56,122 nt of DNA from DASWHR01 sp036398095 (GCA_036398095.1 DASWHR010000065.1:1-56122); one strand, 5' to 3'. Counted from the stretch's first letter, positions 15,928-25,436 are shown. The notes: generated from the letters alone by a model not told the origin. Program-made: numbers and translations.

Positions 15928-17745
15928 TTAGATGACCGAGAAAATGAAGCGGTCGAACGATGCGAACCCGGTCGTGCCGCCGAAGTCGATCTGCGCCTCC
16001 GCCACATAAGTGCCGGCCGACGGCGTGAACGCGCTCGACATCGAAAAGTCCGTCGCGGAGGTATCCGTCACCAACGCTGCCGGAAGCACGCACGGGGCGC
16101 AGCCGGGGCCGGTGACGACGAACCGCCCGGGTTGCCCGGCGCTCAGCGGCCATACGGTCGCGTCGCCGGACATGATGACTCGCTCGGACAGCGAGAACGG
16201 CACGGATGCCGGCTGCGTCCATTGCACGCCGGCGACCACCTGAACGTCGAACTGATTGCCGGTGTAGATGTGTGGATCGGCCCCGATCTGCGGCAACGAA
16301 GAGCCGCCCGTCGCGCCTGCCGCGTGAATCGCCGCGATCGCATCCGCCAGCCCGTGCCCGGCTCCGAAGTTCGTTCCGTTGGTCGGGTTGCCGGGGTCGG
16401 CGACGTAGCCGCCCGGCGTGGGGAATTGGTTCGCGGTGTCTTCCAGCAGATCTTCGATCTTTGCGGGCGTCAGCGACGGATCGGCCTGGAGCAGCATCGC
16501 GACGATGCCGGCGACGTGCGGCGCGGCCATGCTCGTTCCGCTCGCGACCGTGTAGTAGGGCTCGTAGGTCACGTGGAGACCGGTCGGCAGATAGAGCCCC
16601 GTCTTCGCGCCGGTCGATGTGATCGACGTGCCGGGAGCCGAAACGTCCGGCCAGTTCTCTTTGTTCGCGTCGGCGGACGACCCGCGCGAGCTGTAGCGCG
16701 ATAGCGAACCGGTGCGCGTGGCGCGCTCGGCGTCGTCGTAGTCCGCGACGCTGATCACGCCCTTCAGGGGGTTCTTCGCTTCGGGGTTGATCAGATCGAT
16801 CGACCCGTCTCCGGCATCGTTTCCGGCCGAGAACACGACCGTGATTCCCTTCCCGACCAGCGCGGCCACCGCAAGCGAGATCGGATCGGACGGATCATGC
16901 GGTCCCGGTTGGCCGCCCCACGAGTTGTTCACGACCTTGATCGCCGGCGTCACCGACGCGGCGTTGCACGAGATCCACGCGAACGCCTCGAGAATCCAAA
17001 GCATGCGGCTTTCTTCTCCCACGCCGAGCCCGTAGAGCATCGCGCCGGGTGCGGCTCCCATGAATCGTCCGTTGCTCGCGACCCCGCGTCCCGCGACGAT
17101 GCCGGCGACATGCGTTCCGTGCCCGCTCGTCGTGTCGCTGGTGGCAACATCCAGCCACGCCGCGTCGTTGCACGAGTTGTCGAACGCCAACAGGTTGAGC
17201 GCCGCATCGGCCATGTACGAGCCATAGCATTTGTCGAAACCGGAGTTTGCCTCCGCCAGGAAGGGCGTCGGACAGAGCCACTTCTTGTTGCCGGCCAATG
17301 CCGGGGCAAGATCGGGATGCGTGCCGTCGATGCCCGAGTCCACGACCGCGACGCCGACTCCGCGGCCGTCCACCACCGAGCCGCCGATCATCGCGGGCGT
17401 CGTGCTGGTGGACTTGCCGTCCCACGCTTCGCGAGCGCGCGAGGCGATCGTGCCGGTCGCGCCGTGGCGGATCGTGCGCGCGTTGTCGTAGACGCCCGCG
17501 ACTGCGCCGAGCCGCGCCAGCCCCGCGACCGCCGCGACCGGCCCGGTGACATAGGCGGTCTGGAAGTTCTGGAAGACGCGATGGACGGTCACGCCCGCAC
17601 GTTGCAACGTCGAGAGCTCGGCCACGCCGGGCCGGCTGTGAAAGGAGACGAGCGCATCGACCGGAGCGTCCGGAACCGCAACGACCGGCACCGCGATCGT
17701 CGCGACCGTCAGCGCGAATGCAACCAGATACCCGACTCGTCTCAC
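15928..17745 (-). CDS. Secreted subtilisin-like serine protease
   Basis: 605 residues from the GTG at 17745, chosen because GAGGGGG lies just upstream and the protein then begins with a basic signal peptide (RRVGYLVAFALTVATIAVP). An ATG 27 codons earlier is less likely. The propeptide-like region (about 25-110) is followed by the S8 peptidase triad: Asp in VVDSGIDGTHPDL, His in GHGTHVAG and Ser in SGTSMAAPHVAG, with oxyanion Asn near NNSWGG. A long insertion with cysteines (KKWLCPTPF...NSCND) separates Asp and His. The last 100 residues form a beta-rich C-terminal domain. An extracellular scavenging protease is likely. Confidence 0.9.
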   Translation of the reverse strand: MRRVGYLVAFALTVATIAVPVVAVPDAPVDALVSFHSRPGVAELSTLQRAGVTVHRVFQNFQTAYVTGPVAAVAGLARLGAVAGVYDNARTIRHGATGTIASRAREAWDGKSTSTTPAMIGGSVVDGRGVGVAVVDSGIDGTHPDLAPALAGNKKWLCPTPFLAEANSGFDKCYGSYMADAALNLLAFDNSCNDAAWLDVATSDTTSGHGTHVAGIVAGRGVASNGRFMGAAPGAMLYGLGVGEESRMLWILEAFAWISCNAASVTPAIKVVNNSWGGQPGPHDPSDPISLAVAALVGKGITVVFSAGNDAGDGSIDLINPEAKNPLKGVISVADYDDAERATRTGSLSRYSSRGSSADANKENWPDVSAPGTSITSTGAKTGLYLPTGLHVTYEPYYTVASGTSMAAPHVAGIVAMLLQADPSLTPAKIEDLLEDTANQFPTPGGYVADPGNPTNGTNFGAGHGLADAIAAIHAAGATGGSSLPQIGADPHIYTGNQFDVQVVAGVQWTQPASVPFSLSERVIMSGDATVWPLSAGQPGRFVVTGPGCAPCVLPAALVTDTSATDFSMSSAFTPSAGTYVAEAQIDFGGTTGFASFDRFIFSVI

Positions 17746-17848
17746 CTGAACCCCCTCGATCCCCACCCCGATCGATCCTGCAGGCTTGTTCTGCGCGGAC
17801 CCGTTGTCTTCCTGCCGACCCCACAACGTCCGCTGCTCGGCCGGCTGG

Positions 17849-19669
17849 TCAGGGACGTTCTGTTTCGATGCTCGGCACGCTACTCGCCCCGGCGATCCAG
17901 TCGCGGATGGCGCGGGTCGCGTCTACGTCTGCCCTGTTGTAGTCGAGGAGCCATCGGCGGGCCGGCTCATCGCCGAGGGCGGCGCGATCGAATTGGACCA
18001 TCGATTCGCCGCCGCCGGCGTCGTCCATGGGCCAGGCGAAACCGGTGATCGGCGCGATGACTTTCAGGCCGCTGCCGGTGCCGGTGATGAAGTGGTGATC
18101 GAAAACTTCCCGCAGATCGATCCACTCGTCGCTGTCGATGAACCGCTTGACCTCTTCAAGCAGGCCCGCGTGCCGGCCGATGCGGTACATCTGCGTGTTC
18201 TCGGCCGGCTCGTGCCAGCAGTAGGCTCGAAAGGTGAGCCCCCGCGCGAGCGTCGCGGCGCGGGTGGTCACAAGCCACTCCCAGAATGCGGTGAAAAGCT
18301 CGGCTTCTGAGTCGGGCGTGAGCGGCCCCCAGGTAAAGAACGGCCGGTATTCGCCTCCGATGAGGACGCCCCACATGTAGACGCCGTCCTCGACGTTTTC
18401 CATGTCGACGTCGACCTCGACGTCGGCGCGAGGAACGTCAACGTCTTCAACGCCGCGCTTGCGGTAGACGGGCGCGGATCCGAGCGCGGCTCGTGCGCGA
18501 TCGATGTGCTCGGGCAGCGACTTCATCCCCGTCGAGGCGTACGCCGCGGTCCGCTCATCCAGAGAGGCAAGATGGCCGACCGTATCGATGCCTTCCGATT
18601 CCAGGATCGAGCGCTGCTTGGGGCGACGGTCGAGGAGCTTCACGTCCGAGAGTGGATGGTCTGCCGGCATTCCTTGCACGGCCTCCGACAGCGAGGAGAG
18701 ATCAACGCCTCCGGCCACAAGCCGCGCGGTCAGAGGATCCAGCGACGCCACGTCGGCTCGCGTGGTGACGCCACGGTCCCGATACGTCTCCCACTGCGAC
18801 CACGTCAGGCTGGGGATGAGGCTGGGATGGCCGCTGTCTTCTTGGAGTTGCGGCCGGCACCAATCCCACCACGGACACTCATCGCATTCGGACTTGCGAA
18901 ACGGAATGACCAGCAGCGGCGTCGCGGGATCGTCGAGATGCCGCATCGCGATCGCCATGATGTCGAGTCGAAACCCGAACTCGAAGTCGTAGATCTCCAT
19001 CGTCGACCGCATCTTCTGCTTGCCGGTCGAGGACGGCGTTCGCCACATCGGCTCGTTCAGGTCGTACCAGACCACGCGCCGTTCCACACCGATGATGCCG
19101 CCGAGGCGTCCATCTTGCGCCGCGCGGCCGGCAGATTCGAGCATCCGCTGGTAGTGCGCAAGCTGAAGCAAGTCGCTCTTGTTGGACCGCGCGCTTCCTG
19201 CTTCGTCGTCGTGGGCGGCCTCAAGAGTCGCATCGGCGAACTGAGAGGTGCGCGCATGGCCCGAGTCGGCCTTGAGTGTCATGTGATGCTTGATGTCGAC
19301 CGGCCGATAGCCTCCGTCGGGCGCCACGATCAGCACGTCGGGTTTGCCGACGCGGCGGCCCAGATCATCGGATGGCAGACGAGCGTTCAAGATCAGCGAC
19401 GCGCGAGCAGCCATCGCATCTGCCGTGCGTTGTTCCCGAAGCGCCGGGTCGTCGCCGACGACAACAACGACGCCGGGGTGGAGTGCCGTGAGCTCCGCGA
19501 CAATATCCGCCTCGAATGCGTTGCCCCGATCGAAGCGGCGTTGCAGCATCGCGCTGGTAGGCCGAGGCTCAACCGGCTTCAGAATGTCGAGCTGCGCCCG
19601 CACCGGACACCGCTTCGCGATGTACCCCCCCTGAGGCGGGACGAGCGAAACATCATTCCGAGGTGACAT
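17849..19669 (-). CDS. TM0106-family RecB-like nuclease with RNase H-like C-terminal half
   Basis: About 606 residues from ATG 19669; in-frame starts at 19678 (ATG) and 19699 (GTG) are equally possible because none has a clear Shine-Dalgarno. The N-terminal half is Cas4/RecB-like: PDVLIVAPDGGYRPVDIKHH carries the PD-(D/E)XK aspartate and D-I-K, and the Fe-S-type cysteines CDECPWWDWC lie near residue 260-270. The C-terminal half begins EVDVDMEN and is a DEDD-type 3'-5' exonuclease-like (RNase_H_2) domain. The family is widespread in actinobacteria; its role is presumed DNA repair or processing. No cas genes are nearby. Confidence 0.85.
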   Translation of the reverse strand: MSPRNDVSLVPPQGGYIAKRCPVRAQLDILKPVEPRPTSAMLQRRFDRGNAFEADIVAELTALHPGVVVVVGDDPALREQRTADAMAARASLILNARLPSDDLGRRVGKPDVLIVAPDGGYRPVDIKHHMTLKADSGHARTSQFADATLEAAHDDEAGSARSNKSDLLQLAHYQRMLESAGRAAQDGRLGGIIGVERRVVWYDLNEPMWRTPSSTGKQKMRSTMEIYDFEFGFRLDIMAIAMRHLDDPATPLLVIPFRKSECDECPWWDWCRPQLQEDSGHPSLIPSLTWSQWETYRDRGVTTRADVASLDPLTARLVAGGVDLSSLSEAVQGMPADHPLSDVKLLDRRPKQRSILESEGIDTVGHLASLDERTAAYASTGMKSLPEHIDRARAALGSAPVYRKRGVEDVDVPRADVEVDVDMENVEDGVYMWGVLIGGEYRPFFTWGPLTPDSEAELFTAFWEWLVTTRAATLARGLTFRAYCWHEPAENTQMYRIGRHAGLLEEVKRFIDSDEWIDLREVFDHHFITGTGSGLKVIAPITGFAWPMDDAGGGESMVQFDRAALGDEPARRWLLDYNRADVDATRAIRDWIAGASSVPSIETERP

Positions 19670-19735
19670 GAAACCCATTGTCGCACGCGGGTACGACACG
19701 CAGACAGACTGGTTAAGAGGTTGCGCACCGACCCC

Positions 19736-20131
19736 CTATTCGGTCGCTTTGGGATGACCGAGGTGGACGGCTTCGATCAGGATGCGTTTACGGGGGCGGG
19801 GACCTCGTCCGGTCCTGGCGGGTCGGGCGCGACCGCCCTCGGTGGGATCTTCGACGAAGTACCACATTCGGCCACCCCCGGTCACCTCGTATTGCCAGCG
19901 TTCATACGTTCGACCTTGATAGCTGCCGGACGCGAGGCTCCCCTTGAGCCGCGTCTGTCGATCCGAATGAGTCGTCGGGTTCGACGAGAGCTGATCCCAT
20001 GCGGCGGCGGCCGCGTTCGGCGCTGCCGCGCAGAGCTTTTCCCAGTCACGCGCCGCTCGCGAGTCGATCGCCTCGATCGCCCACTCGGTCGTGCGCGTCG
20101 GGCGTGGCAGGCGGCTACCGCGCCCGGACAC
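19736..20131 (-). CDS. RelE/ParE-like toxin of a toxin-antitoxin pair
   Basis: 131 residues from GTG 20131 (start uncertain; the conserved part starts near WAIEAIDSRAARDWEKL). Features of the RelE fold are the N-terminal helix pair, LKGSLASGSYQGRTYERWQYEV in the core strand region and the C-terminal strand ILIEAVHLGHPKATE, the usual RelE ending. Relatives cleave mRNA on the ribosome. It overlaps the 3' end of the upstream gene by 17 bp, the usual antitoxin-first order. A Gly/Arg-rich insert (TEGGRARPARTGRGPRPRKR) precedes the last strand. Confidence 0.7.
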   Translation of the reverse strand: MSGRGSRLPRPTRTTEWAIEAIDSRAARDWEKLCAAAPNAAAAAWDQLSSNPTTHSDRQTRLKGSLASGSYQGRTYERWQYEVTGGGRMWYFVEDPTEGGRARPARTGRGPRPRKRILIEAVHLGHPKATE

Positions 20132-20594
20132 GCGAGGTGTCGGGCCGGTGCACGGGGACGGCCCGTCCCCGGTGCCGCTTCTTCAAGCGCTGTGCAACGT
20201 TCGGATCGGCGTAGGCCTCCGCGGTTGCCTTCCACCCACGGAGCGACTGAGTCAAAGGTTCGTAGTTTTCGATTTCCACACACGCAGCCGCTGTGCGCGC
20301 GAAGTCATCGAGGAACGCCCGACGATCTGACTCGGGAAGAAATTGGGTCCACGGAATCTCCTCGGTCAGCCATTTCGCGGTTGCCGACTGGGCACGTTCA
20401 TCGTGAAGCGTGGCTCGCAGAAAGCGAGCCAGCACGCCGAGCGAGTCGCGAATTCCCTGCTGCCGCGAGTGCAGCGCGAGGTAGAGATCTTCCCCGTCTC
20501 TGCGTTGAAGGACGACGTCGCGGTATTCGACCTCCTCGAGCACTTCGCCCGAGTTTCGGAGCAGATAACTGAAACTGTGTTCCGCTGATGCCAT
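20115..20594 (-). CDS. Antitoxin-like partner protein
   Basis: 159 residues. The first 50 resemble a Phd/YefM-type dimerising DNA-binding segment (FSYLLRNSGEVLEEVEYRDVVLQRRDGEDLYLA). The rest is a helical stretch that could wrap the toxin. It is larger than typical Phd antitoxins, so the assignment rests mainly on position in front of a RelE-like gene. A strong promoter ends 7 bp before the ATG, implying a leaderless or nearly leaderless mRNA. The C-terminal tail is Arg-rich. Confidence 0.65.
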   Translation of the reverse strand: MASAEHSFSYLLRNSGEVLEEVEYRDVVLQRRDGEDLYLALHSRQQGIRDSLGVLARFLRATLHDERAQSATAKWLTEEIPWTQFLPESDRRAFLDDFARTAAACVEIENYEPLTQSLRGWKATAEAYADPNVAQRLKKRHRGRAVPVHRPDTSRVRAR

Positions 20595-20601
20595 GCGATA
20601 G

Positions 20602-20630
20602 AATATACATCACTACTTCTGAACTAGCAA
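20602..20630 (-). promoter_or_regulatory. Sigma-70-type promoter of the toxin-antitoxin pair
   Basis: On the minus strand, TTGCTA (20630-20625) and TATATT (20607-20602) are separated by exactly 17 bp. The -10 box ends 7 nt before the start codon at 20594, so transcription would begin at or near the AUG. Confidence 0.7.
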
Positions 20631-20661
20631 TCTCACGCTCACGGATGAAAACCCGGGAAGC

Positions 20662-21612
20662 TTAGCGGCGGAGTTTGGCGAGCATCTGCTCGCGCGTGGG
20701 GACTTTTACGTTCCACACAAGCCGAGCGGCGCGGAGCACGCGCAACATGTACCAGCCGGGATCGACCTGCCATGCGCGCAGGCCGAGCCTGGCCGACCAG
20801 GGGAACGCGTGATGGTTGTTGTGCCACGATTCGCCGAACGAGATGATCGACAGCGGCCACACGTTCTTGCTCTCATCGCGCGCCTGATACGCCTCGCGTC
20901 CGTAGAAGTGACAGATCGAGTTGATGCTCCACGTCACATGATGCAGCAGCGCGATTCGCACAAGCGACCCCCACAAGAACGCGGACACCATTCCGCCCAG
21001 CGTGCCGCTGAGGAGCAGACCGACGAGTGCGGGCAACAGGAACGTGACCAGCGTCAGCCAACCGAAGCTACGATCGACGCGCGCGATCGCCGGCTCGGCG
21101 ACCAGATCCGGCGCCCACTCGCCGCGGTCGCTCTGTTCGGAGTCGAACAGCCAGCCGATGTGCGCATGCGCGAGCCCGGCCAGCACGCCGCGCAATCCCT
21201 TCGCGGTCGCGAGATGCGGCGAGTGAGGATCGCCGAACTGATCGGCGTAGGCGTGATGACGGCGGTGCGTCGCGACCCAAGCGATCGTCGACCCTTCGAG
21301 CGCCATCGAGCCGGCGACGGCAAGCGCGACCCGAACCGGCTGGGCCGCGCGAAAGCTCTTGTGCGTGAACAGCCGGTGATAGCCGAGCGTGACACCGAGG
21401 CACGTGAACGCGTAGAAACCGAGCATGATCCCGAAGTCGGTGCCGCTGATGCGCGTGCCCCACAACGAGATGATCGCAGCGACGACGGCGAGCGGCGGCA
21501 TGACGGTCAGCACCAGCGTGATGCGCCGCTGAAGTCGCAGCTGCTGCGCATCGAGGCGGATGACACCGCGCGTCTCGGGCTGATCGGGTCGTTCCAGGAG
21601 TTGAGTGGACAT
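20662..21612 (-). CDS. Acyl-CoA (delta-9 type) fatty acid desaturase 1
   Basis: 316 residues from ATG 21612, which has GAAGGGAA upstream. Several membrane helices surround the three histidine boxes of the membrane di-iron desaturases: HRLFTH (H79, H84), HRRHH (H116, H119, H120) and a C-terminal HNNHH. It introduces a double bond into acyl chains with oxygen and an electron donor, adjusting membrane fluidity. A paralogue with the same box layout lies at 28576-29541 beside predicted DevR boxes; this copy has none that I can see. A T-run terminator for the upstream gene lies between this start and that gene. Confidence 0.92.
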   Translation of the reverse strand: MSTQLLERPDQPETRGVIRLDAQQLRLQRRITLVLTVMPPLAVVAAIISLWGTRISGTDFGIMLGFYAFTCLGVTLGYHRLFTHKSFRAAQPVRVALAVAGSMALEGSTIAWVATHRRHHAYADQFGDPHSPHLATAKGLRGVLAGLAHAHIGWLFDSEQSDRGEWAPDLVAEPAIARVDRSFGWLTLVTFLLPALVGLLLSGTLGGMVSAFLWGSLVRIALLHHVTWSINSICHFYGREAYQARDESKNVWPLSIISFGESWHNNHHAFPWSARLGLRAWQVDPGWYMLRVLRAARLVWNVKVPTREQMLAKLRR

Positions 21613-21649
21613 GGTTCCCTTCCGGCGAGCGGCGCGGGGCCAGGGCAAT

Positions 21650-21684
21650 CTAAAAAACGAGCGGCCGCGAATGCCCGCGGCCGC
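21650..21684 (-). terminator. Rho-independent terminator of the acyl-CoA synthetase operon
   Basis: GCGGCCGCG (21661-21669) pairs perfectly with CGCGGCCGC (21676-21684) across a 6-nt loop. On the minus strand the stem is followed by TCGTTTTTT. It lies about 85 bp after the stop of the synthetase gene and before the desaturase start. Confidence 0.85.
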
Positions 21685-21770
21685 CCTATCGCGCAACTTC
21701 GAACGCCATCCACGTTAGCACTGCGGCAAAGCGCCGGGGAGTGGGCAGTCCTGCCACCCCCAGCGAAGCG

Positions 21771-24497
21771 TCAGAGTCGGAATCGCGCTCCGAGTGGCGG
21801 GCGTCGCGCGGGCGCTTCGACTCGGATGCGCGCGTCCACGGCGACCGCGCCGGCGGGCCCGGTCATGACGGGGTTCAAATCCATCTCGGCGATCTCTTGG
21901 TGCTCTTCGACCATCGCACCGACGCGGAGCAACAGATCTTCCAGCCCGGCAACATCGGCCTTGGCCGCCCCGCGGTAGCCGTCGAGCAGCGGGAAGGTCG
22001 CCAAGCCGCGGATCATCTCGCGCGCATCGACGTCGGTGAGCGGGGCAAGCCGCACGTTCACGTCATGCAGCAACTCGATCGCGGTGCCACCGGCGCCGCA
22101 GGCGACGACAGGCCCGAAGGTGCCGTCGTGCACCACACCGACGAACATCTCGACGCCGGACTCCACCATCGGCTGAACCAGGAACCCTTCGACCGTATGG
22201 CCGGCCTCGCCGAGCCGGCGGGCCATCTCCGTCGCCGCACGCTGCACGGTCTCGGCGCCCAGCAAGCCGATCTGAACGCCGCCGGCGTCGCTCTTGTGGA
22301 GCAGCGTCGGCGAGACCGCCTTCAACGCGACGGCGCCGCCGAGCGAGCGCGCCGCGCGTCCAGCTGCCGACGGTGAAGGCGCAACCGTCCACGCGGCGAA
22401 CGGCACGCCGTAGGCGTCGAGCACGCGCGCGGTCTCGACCGGCGTGAGCCATCGCGGGCCGCCGGCGAGAATCTCGGCGAACATCGTGGCGATCTCGTCG
22501 CGCTGCGCTTCGGGATAGGCGGGCACCTCCCCTTCCGGCCGGTCGCGCCATGCGCCGTAGGACGCGGCACGCGCCAGCGCGCGAGCCGCCTCCTCGGGAA
22601 ACGCGAACGCCGGGACGCGGCGCGCGCCTTCGCGCAGCTCGGCGGGCGAGCCGGCGACGCCCATGAACACGCTCAGCACCGGGATCGGCGGATCGAGCCG
22701 TCCCGAGGCGTCCACGATCGCGCGCGCGACATCCTCGGCTTTGGTCACCAGCGGCGGCGCGAAGATCGAGATGACCGCATCCACGGCCCCCGAGTTGCCG
22801 ATGGCATCGATCACGGCGCCGAAGTCGTCGGCGGTGGCAGAGGCGATCATGTCCACGGGATTGCCGGTCGCCGCTTCGCCGGGGAGGAACGCGGCAAGCG
22901 TCGCGCGCAGTTCGTCGTCAAACGCTGCGATCGTCAATCCTTGCGCGTCGCACGCGTCGGCGCACAGAATCCCGGGCCCGCCGGCGTTGCCGACGATCGC
23001 GACGCGCGTCCCGCACGGCGGCGGCTGGCTGGACAGCACCGACGTCACATCGAACATCTCCGCGAGCGTATCGGTTCGGATCACGCCGGCTTGGCGAAAC
23101 AGCGCATCCACCGTCACGTCGGAGGCGGCCAGCATCGCGCCGGTATGCGACGACGTGGCGCGCGCGCCGGCCGCGGAACGGCCGCTCTTGACGGCGATGA
23201 TCGGTTTCGACTTTCCGACGCGACGCGCGATGCGCGAGAACTTCCGCGGATTGCCGAACGACTCCAGGTACAGAAGGATCACATCGGTGTCGTCGTCCTG
23301 CTCCCAGTATTGAACCAAGTCGTTGCCCGACAAGTCGGCCTTGTTCCCGATCGAGACGAACGACGACAGCCCAAGGCCCAGCCCGGCCGCGTGATCGATG
23401 ATCGCCAGGCCAAGCCCGCCGCTTTGCGACAGGAACGCGACCCGCCCGTGGGGCGGAAAGTTCGGCGCGAACGTCGCACCGAGCCGCACGTCGGGCGCGG
23501 TGTTGATCACGCCCATGCAGTTCGGGCCGATCAGGCGCATGCCGGCTTCGCGGCAGATCTCCACCAGCTCGCGTTGCCGCTCGACGCCGTCGCCGCCGAC
23601 TTCGGCGAATCCGGCTGAGATCACGATAAGGCCGCCGACACCTTTCGTCGCGCATTCGCGAGCGACGCCGATCACGTCGGCGCCGGGAACGACGATGACG
23701 GCGCAGTCGACGGGTCCCGGGATCGCGGTCACCGACGGGTAGGCGACGACCGATTGGACGACGTCGGCTTTCGGATTCACGGGATACACCGGCCCTTGGA
23801 ACTCGTTCGCAATCAAGTTGTGAAACAGTTCGCCGCCGATCGTGCCGCGCGAACGGCCGGCGCCGACGACCGCGACGGACGTCGGCGCGAGCAGCCGTCG
23901 AGCGGCGGCGACGGCGGCCGTGCGCTCACGCTGCTCGAAACGCTCAACCGCCTCGGCCGTCAGGGAGGTGGGGTACTCGATGCGGACAATGCCCGGTTCG
24001 GATGTGGTATTCAGCGGAAACCCGCTGTCGCGAAGCAGGTTGATCATCTGCCGGTTCGCGGGAAGGATCTCGGCGACGAACGCGGCGATCCCCTGCCGCG
24101 ACGCTTGTTCGGCGAGCTGGCCGGTCATGATCGTCCCGAGGCCGCGGGCCTGATACGCGTCTGCGACTTCGATGCCGACGTCGCCGCGGTCGTCGTCGTC
24201 GCGCACATACATGGCGTGCGCGATGATGCGCCCGCCTGCCAGCGCCACCAAGCCGAACCGGTTGCGATAATCGACGTTCGCCGCCCAGCGCGCCACGTTT
24301 TTCAAATTAACGCCGCCCGAAAAGAAGCGGAGATAGATCGTCCGATCGGACAGCGACTCTAGGAAGTCCCGGATCGCGTCCTCGTCTTCGGCGCGCACCG
24401 GCCGGACGCGCACGGTGGACCCGTCGCGCAGCACCACGTCGGCGTCGAGATGCCGAGGATACGAGGACGCTTGGTCGCCGGCCTGCACGGGCTTCAC
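21771..24497 (-). CDS. GNAT acetyltransferase / ADP-forming acyl-CoA synthetase fusion (Pat-like)
   Basis: 908 residues from GTG 24497 (GGGAAAGG upstream); a longer reading runs into the preceding gene with low-complexity sequence. The N-terminal 170 residues are a GNAT domain (VRVRPVRAEDEDAIRDFLE, acetyl-CoA loop QARGLGTIM). Then come a CoA-binding Rossmann domain (SVAVVGAGRSRGTIGGEL), a succinyl-CoA-synthetase-like domain with phosphohistidine loop SSHTGAM, and an ATP-grasp domain (KAVSPTLLHKSDAGG). This is the actinobacterial order; enterobacterial Pat has the GNAT domain last. It may be a protein lysine acetyltransferase that controls acyl-CoA synthetases, or an active acyl-CoA synthetase; the intact HTG loop leaves catalysis possible. 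Confidence 0.88.
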   Translation of the reverse strand: MKPVQAGDQASSYPRHLDADVVLRDGSTVRVRPVRAEDEDAIRDFLESLSDRTIYLRFFSGGVNLKNVARWAANVDYRNRFGLVALAGGRIIAHAMYVRDDDDRGDVGIEVADAYQARGLGTIMTGQLAEQASRQGIAAFVAEILPANRQMINLLRDSGFPLNTTSEPGIVRIEYPTSLTAEAVERFEQRERTAAVAAARRLLAPTSVAVVGAGRSRGTIGGELFHNLIANEFQGPVYPVNPKADVVQSVVAYPSVTAIPGPVDCAVIVVPGADVIGVARECATKGVGGLIVISAGFAEVGGDGVERQRELVEICREAGMRLIGPNCMGVINTAPDVRLGATFAPNFPPHGRVAFLSQSGGLGLAIIDHAAGLGLGLSSFVSIGNKADLSGNDLVQYWEQDDDTDVILLYLESFGNPRKFSRIARRVGKSKPIIAVKSGRSAAGARATSSHTGAMLAASDVTVDALFRQAGVIRTDTLAEMFDVTSVLSSQPPPCGTRVAIVGNAGGPGILCADACDAQGLTIAAFDDELRATLAAFLPGEAATGNPVDMIASATADDFGAVIDAIGNSGAVDAVISIFAPPLVTKAEDVARAIVDASGRLDPPIPVLSVFMGVAGSPAELREGARRVPAFAFPEEAARALARAASYGAWRDRPEGEVPAYPEAQRDEIATMFAEILAGGPRWLTPVETARVLDAYGVPFAAWTVAPSPSAAGRAARSLGGAVALKAVSPTLLHKSDAGGVQIGLLGAETVQRAATEMARRLGEAGHTVEGFLVQPMVESGVEMFVGVVHDGTFGPVVACGAGGTAIELLHDVNVRLAPLTDVDAREMIRGLATFPLLDGYRGAAKADVAGLEDLLLRVGAMVEEHQEIAEMDLNPVMTGPAGAVAVDARIRVEAPARRPPLGARFRL

Positions 24498-24517
24498 GCT
24501 ACGCCTTTCCCGTCGAC

Positions 24518-25402
24518 TTAGCCCGCTCGGCGCTGATCGCTGGTCGGCGCGATCGGCGCGGCGAGCACCGGCGGTGCAACGATGAACGCAAGCGGATCGG
24601 CTCCGAGCGACACCGCATCCGCCATTCGCTGGATCGCGTCGGGTCCGGCGTGGCGGAGCTCCGGAGCGAGAATCTCGCGACGGCGCACGTCGATCGGGTC
24701 CCACGGGCCGAATCCGATGACGATGCCGTGCGGGGCACCGGTTTCGCGAAACGCGAGATAGGCCTGGTTGAGAGCGTCGTGCATCATGGTGTCGACCCGC
24801 TCGGGCATCACAATCAGCATCTGGTCGCCACAGCGGATCGCATCGCCGTTGCGAACCGCGGACAACCCGGCCGCATCCAGGATCGCGCGCACCAACTCCA
24901 CCGGGTCGGTTGCGTCGCGGATGCGTCCGCGCACCGTCACCGGAAGATCGAAGGCCTGGGCGACCGGCATGCGGAACGCCGGCCGTTCACGCGGATCAAA
25001 CGATGCTGTGGTCGGCCCGCGATGCGAACCCAATCCGGCGGCCGCTTCGGCGCTGCGTCGAGACGCCGGCGGCCGGCGGAACGAAGCCGGTGGGTTACTC
25101 GCCGGGGGAGGCATCGGCTTGTTCCCGGCGACGCGGCCCAGGAGCCTTCCCGTACGGCTCAGAACCACGATCTCGCCGGCGTCTCGCGACTGCGCGGTGG
25201 CGCGTCGCGCGGCCTCGTTCACCAGACGCCGGACGCTTGCGTCCGCGGGGTCGGCGTCGGCGATGTCGAGGACCACGGTCACCGGGCGGCCTGCGATCGC
25301 GTGCTGCGGCGTCACGATTTCGCGAGCGCGATGACGCCAATGCAGCGCGAGGACGATCAACAGGGCCAGGGAGGCCACGGCAGTCGGCAGCGCGAATTCC
25401 AT
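24518..25402 (-). CDS. Membrane-anchored protein of unknown function
   Basis: 294 residues with one N-terminal membrane helix (about 7-22) and a cytoplasmic or periplasmic remainder. Two globular parts (about 38-95, and 150-294 with VELVRAILDAAGLSAV and GIVIGFGPWDPIDVRRREI) are joined by a Pro/Ser/Arg-rich linker. I do not recognise a family. It ends 20 bp before the GNAT/acyl-CoA synthetase start, so the two are probably co-transcribed and may work together at the membrane. A predicted DevR-type box lies 35 bp upstream of its start. Confidence 0.6.
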   Translation of the reverse strand: MEFALPTAVASLALLIVLALHWRHRAREIVTPQHAIAGRPVTVVLDIADADPADASVRRLVNEAARRATAQSRDAGEIVVLSRTGRLLGRVAGNKPMPPPASNPPASFRRPPASRRSAEAAAGLGSHRGPTTASFDPRERPAFRMPVAQAFDLPVTVRGRIRDATDPVELVRAILDAAGLSAVRNGDAIRCGDQMLIVMPERVDTMMHDALNQAYLAFRETGAPHGIVIGFGPWDPIDVRRREILAPELRHAGPDAIQRMADAVSLGADPLAFIVAPPVLAAPIAPTSDQRRAG

Positions 25403-25436
25403 GCATGCATCGTGATGGTCGCCGCACTCGTTTCAC

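Noticed and set aside
17849..19669. Cas4-like nuclease as evidence of a CRISPR system
   Set aside because: The protein has the TM0106-type C-terminal exonuclease half, and there are no repeats or other cas genes in the window.
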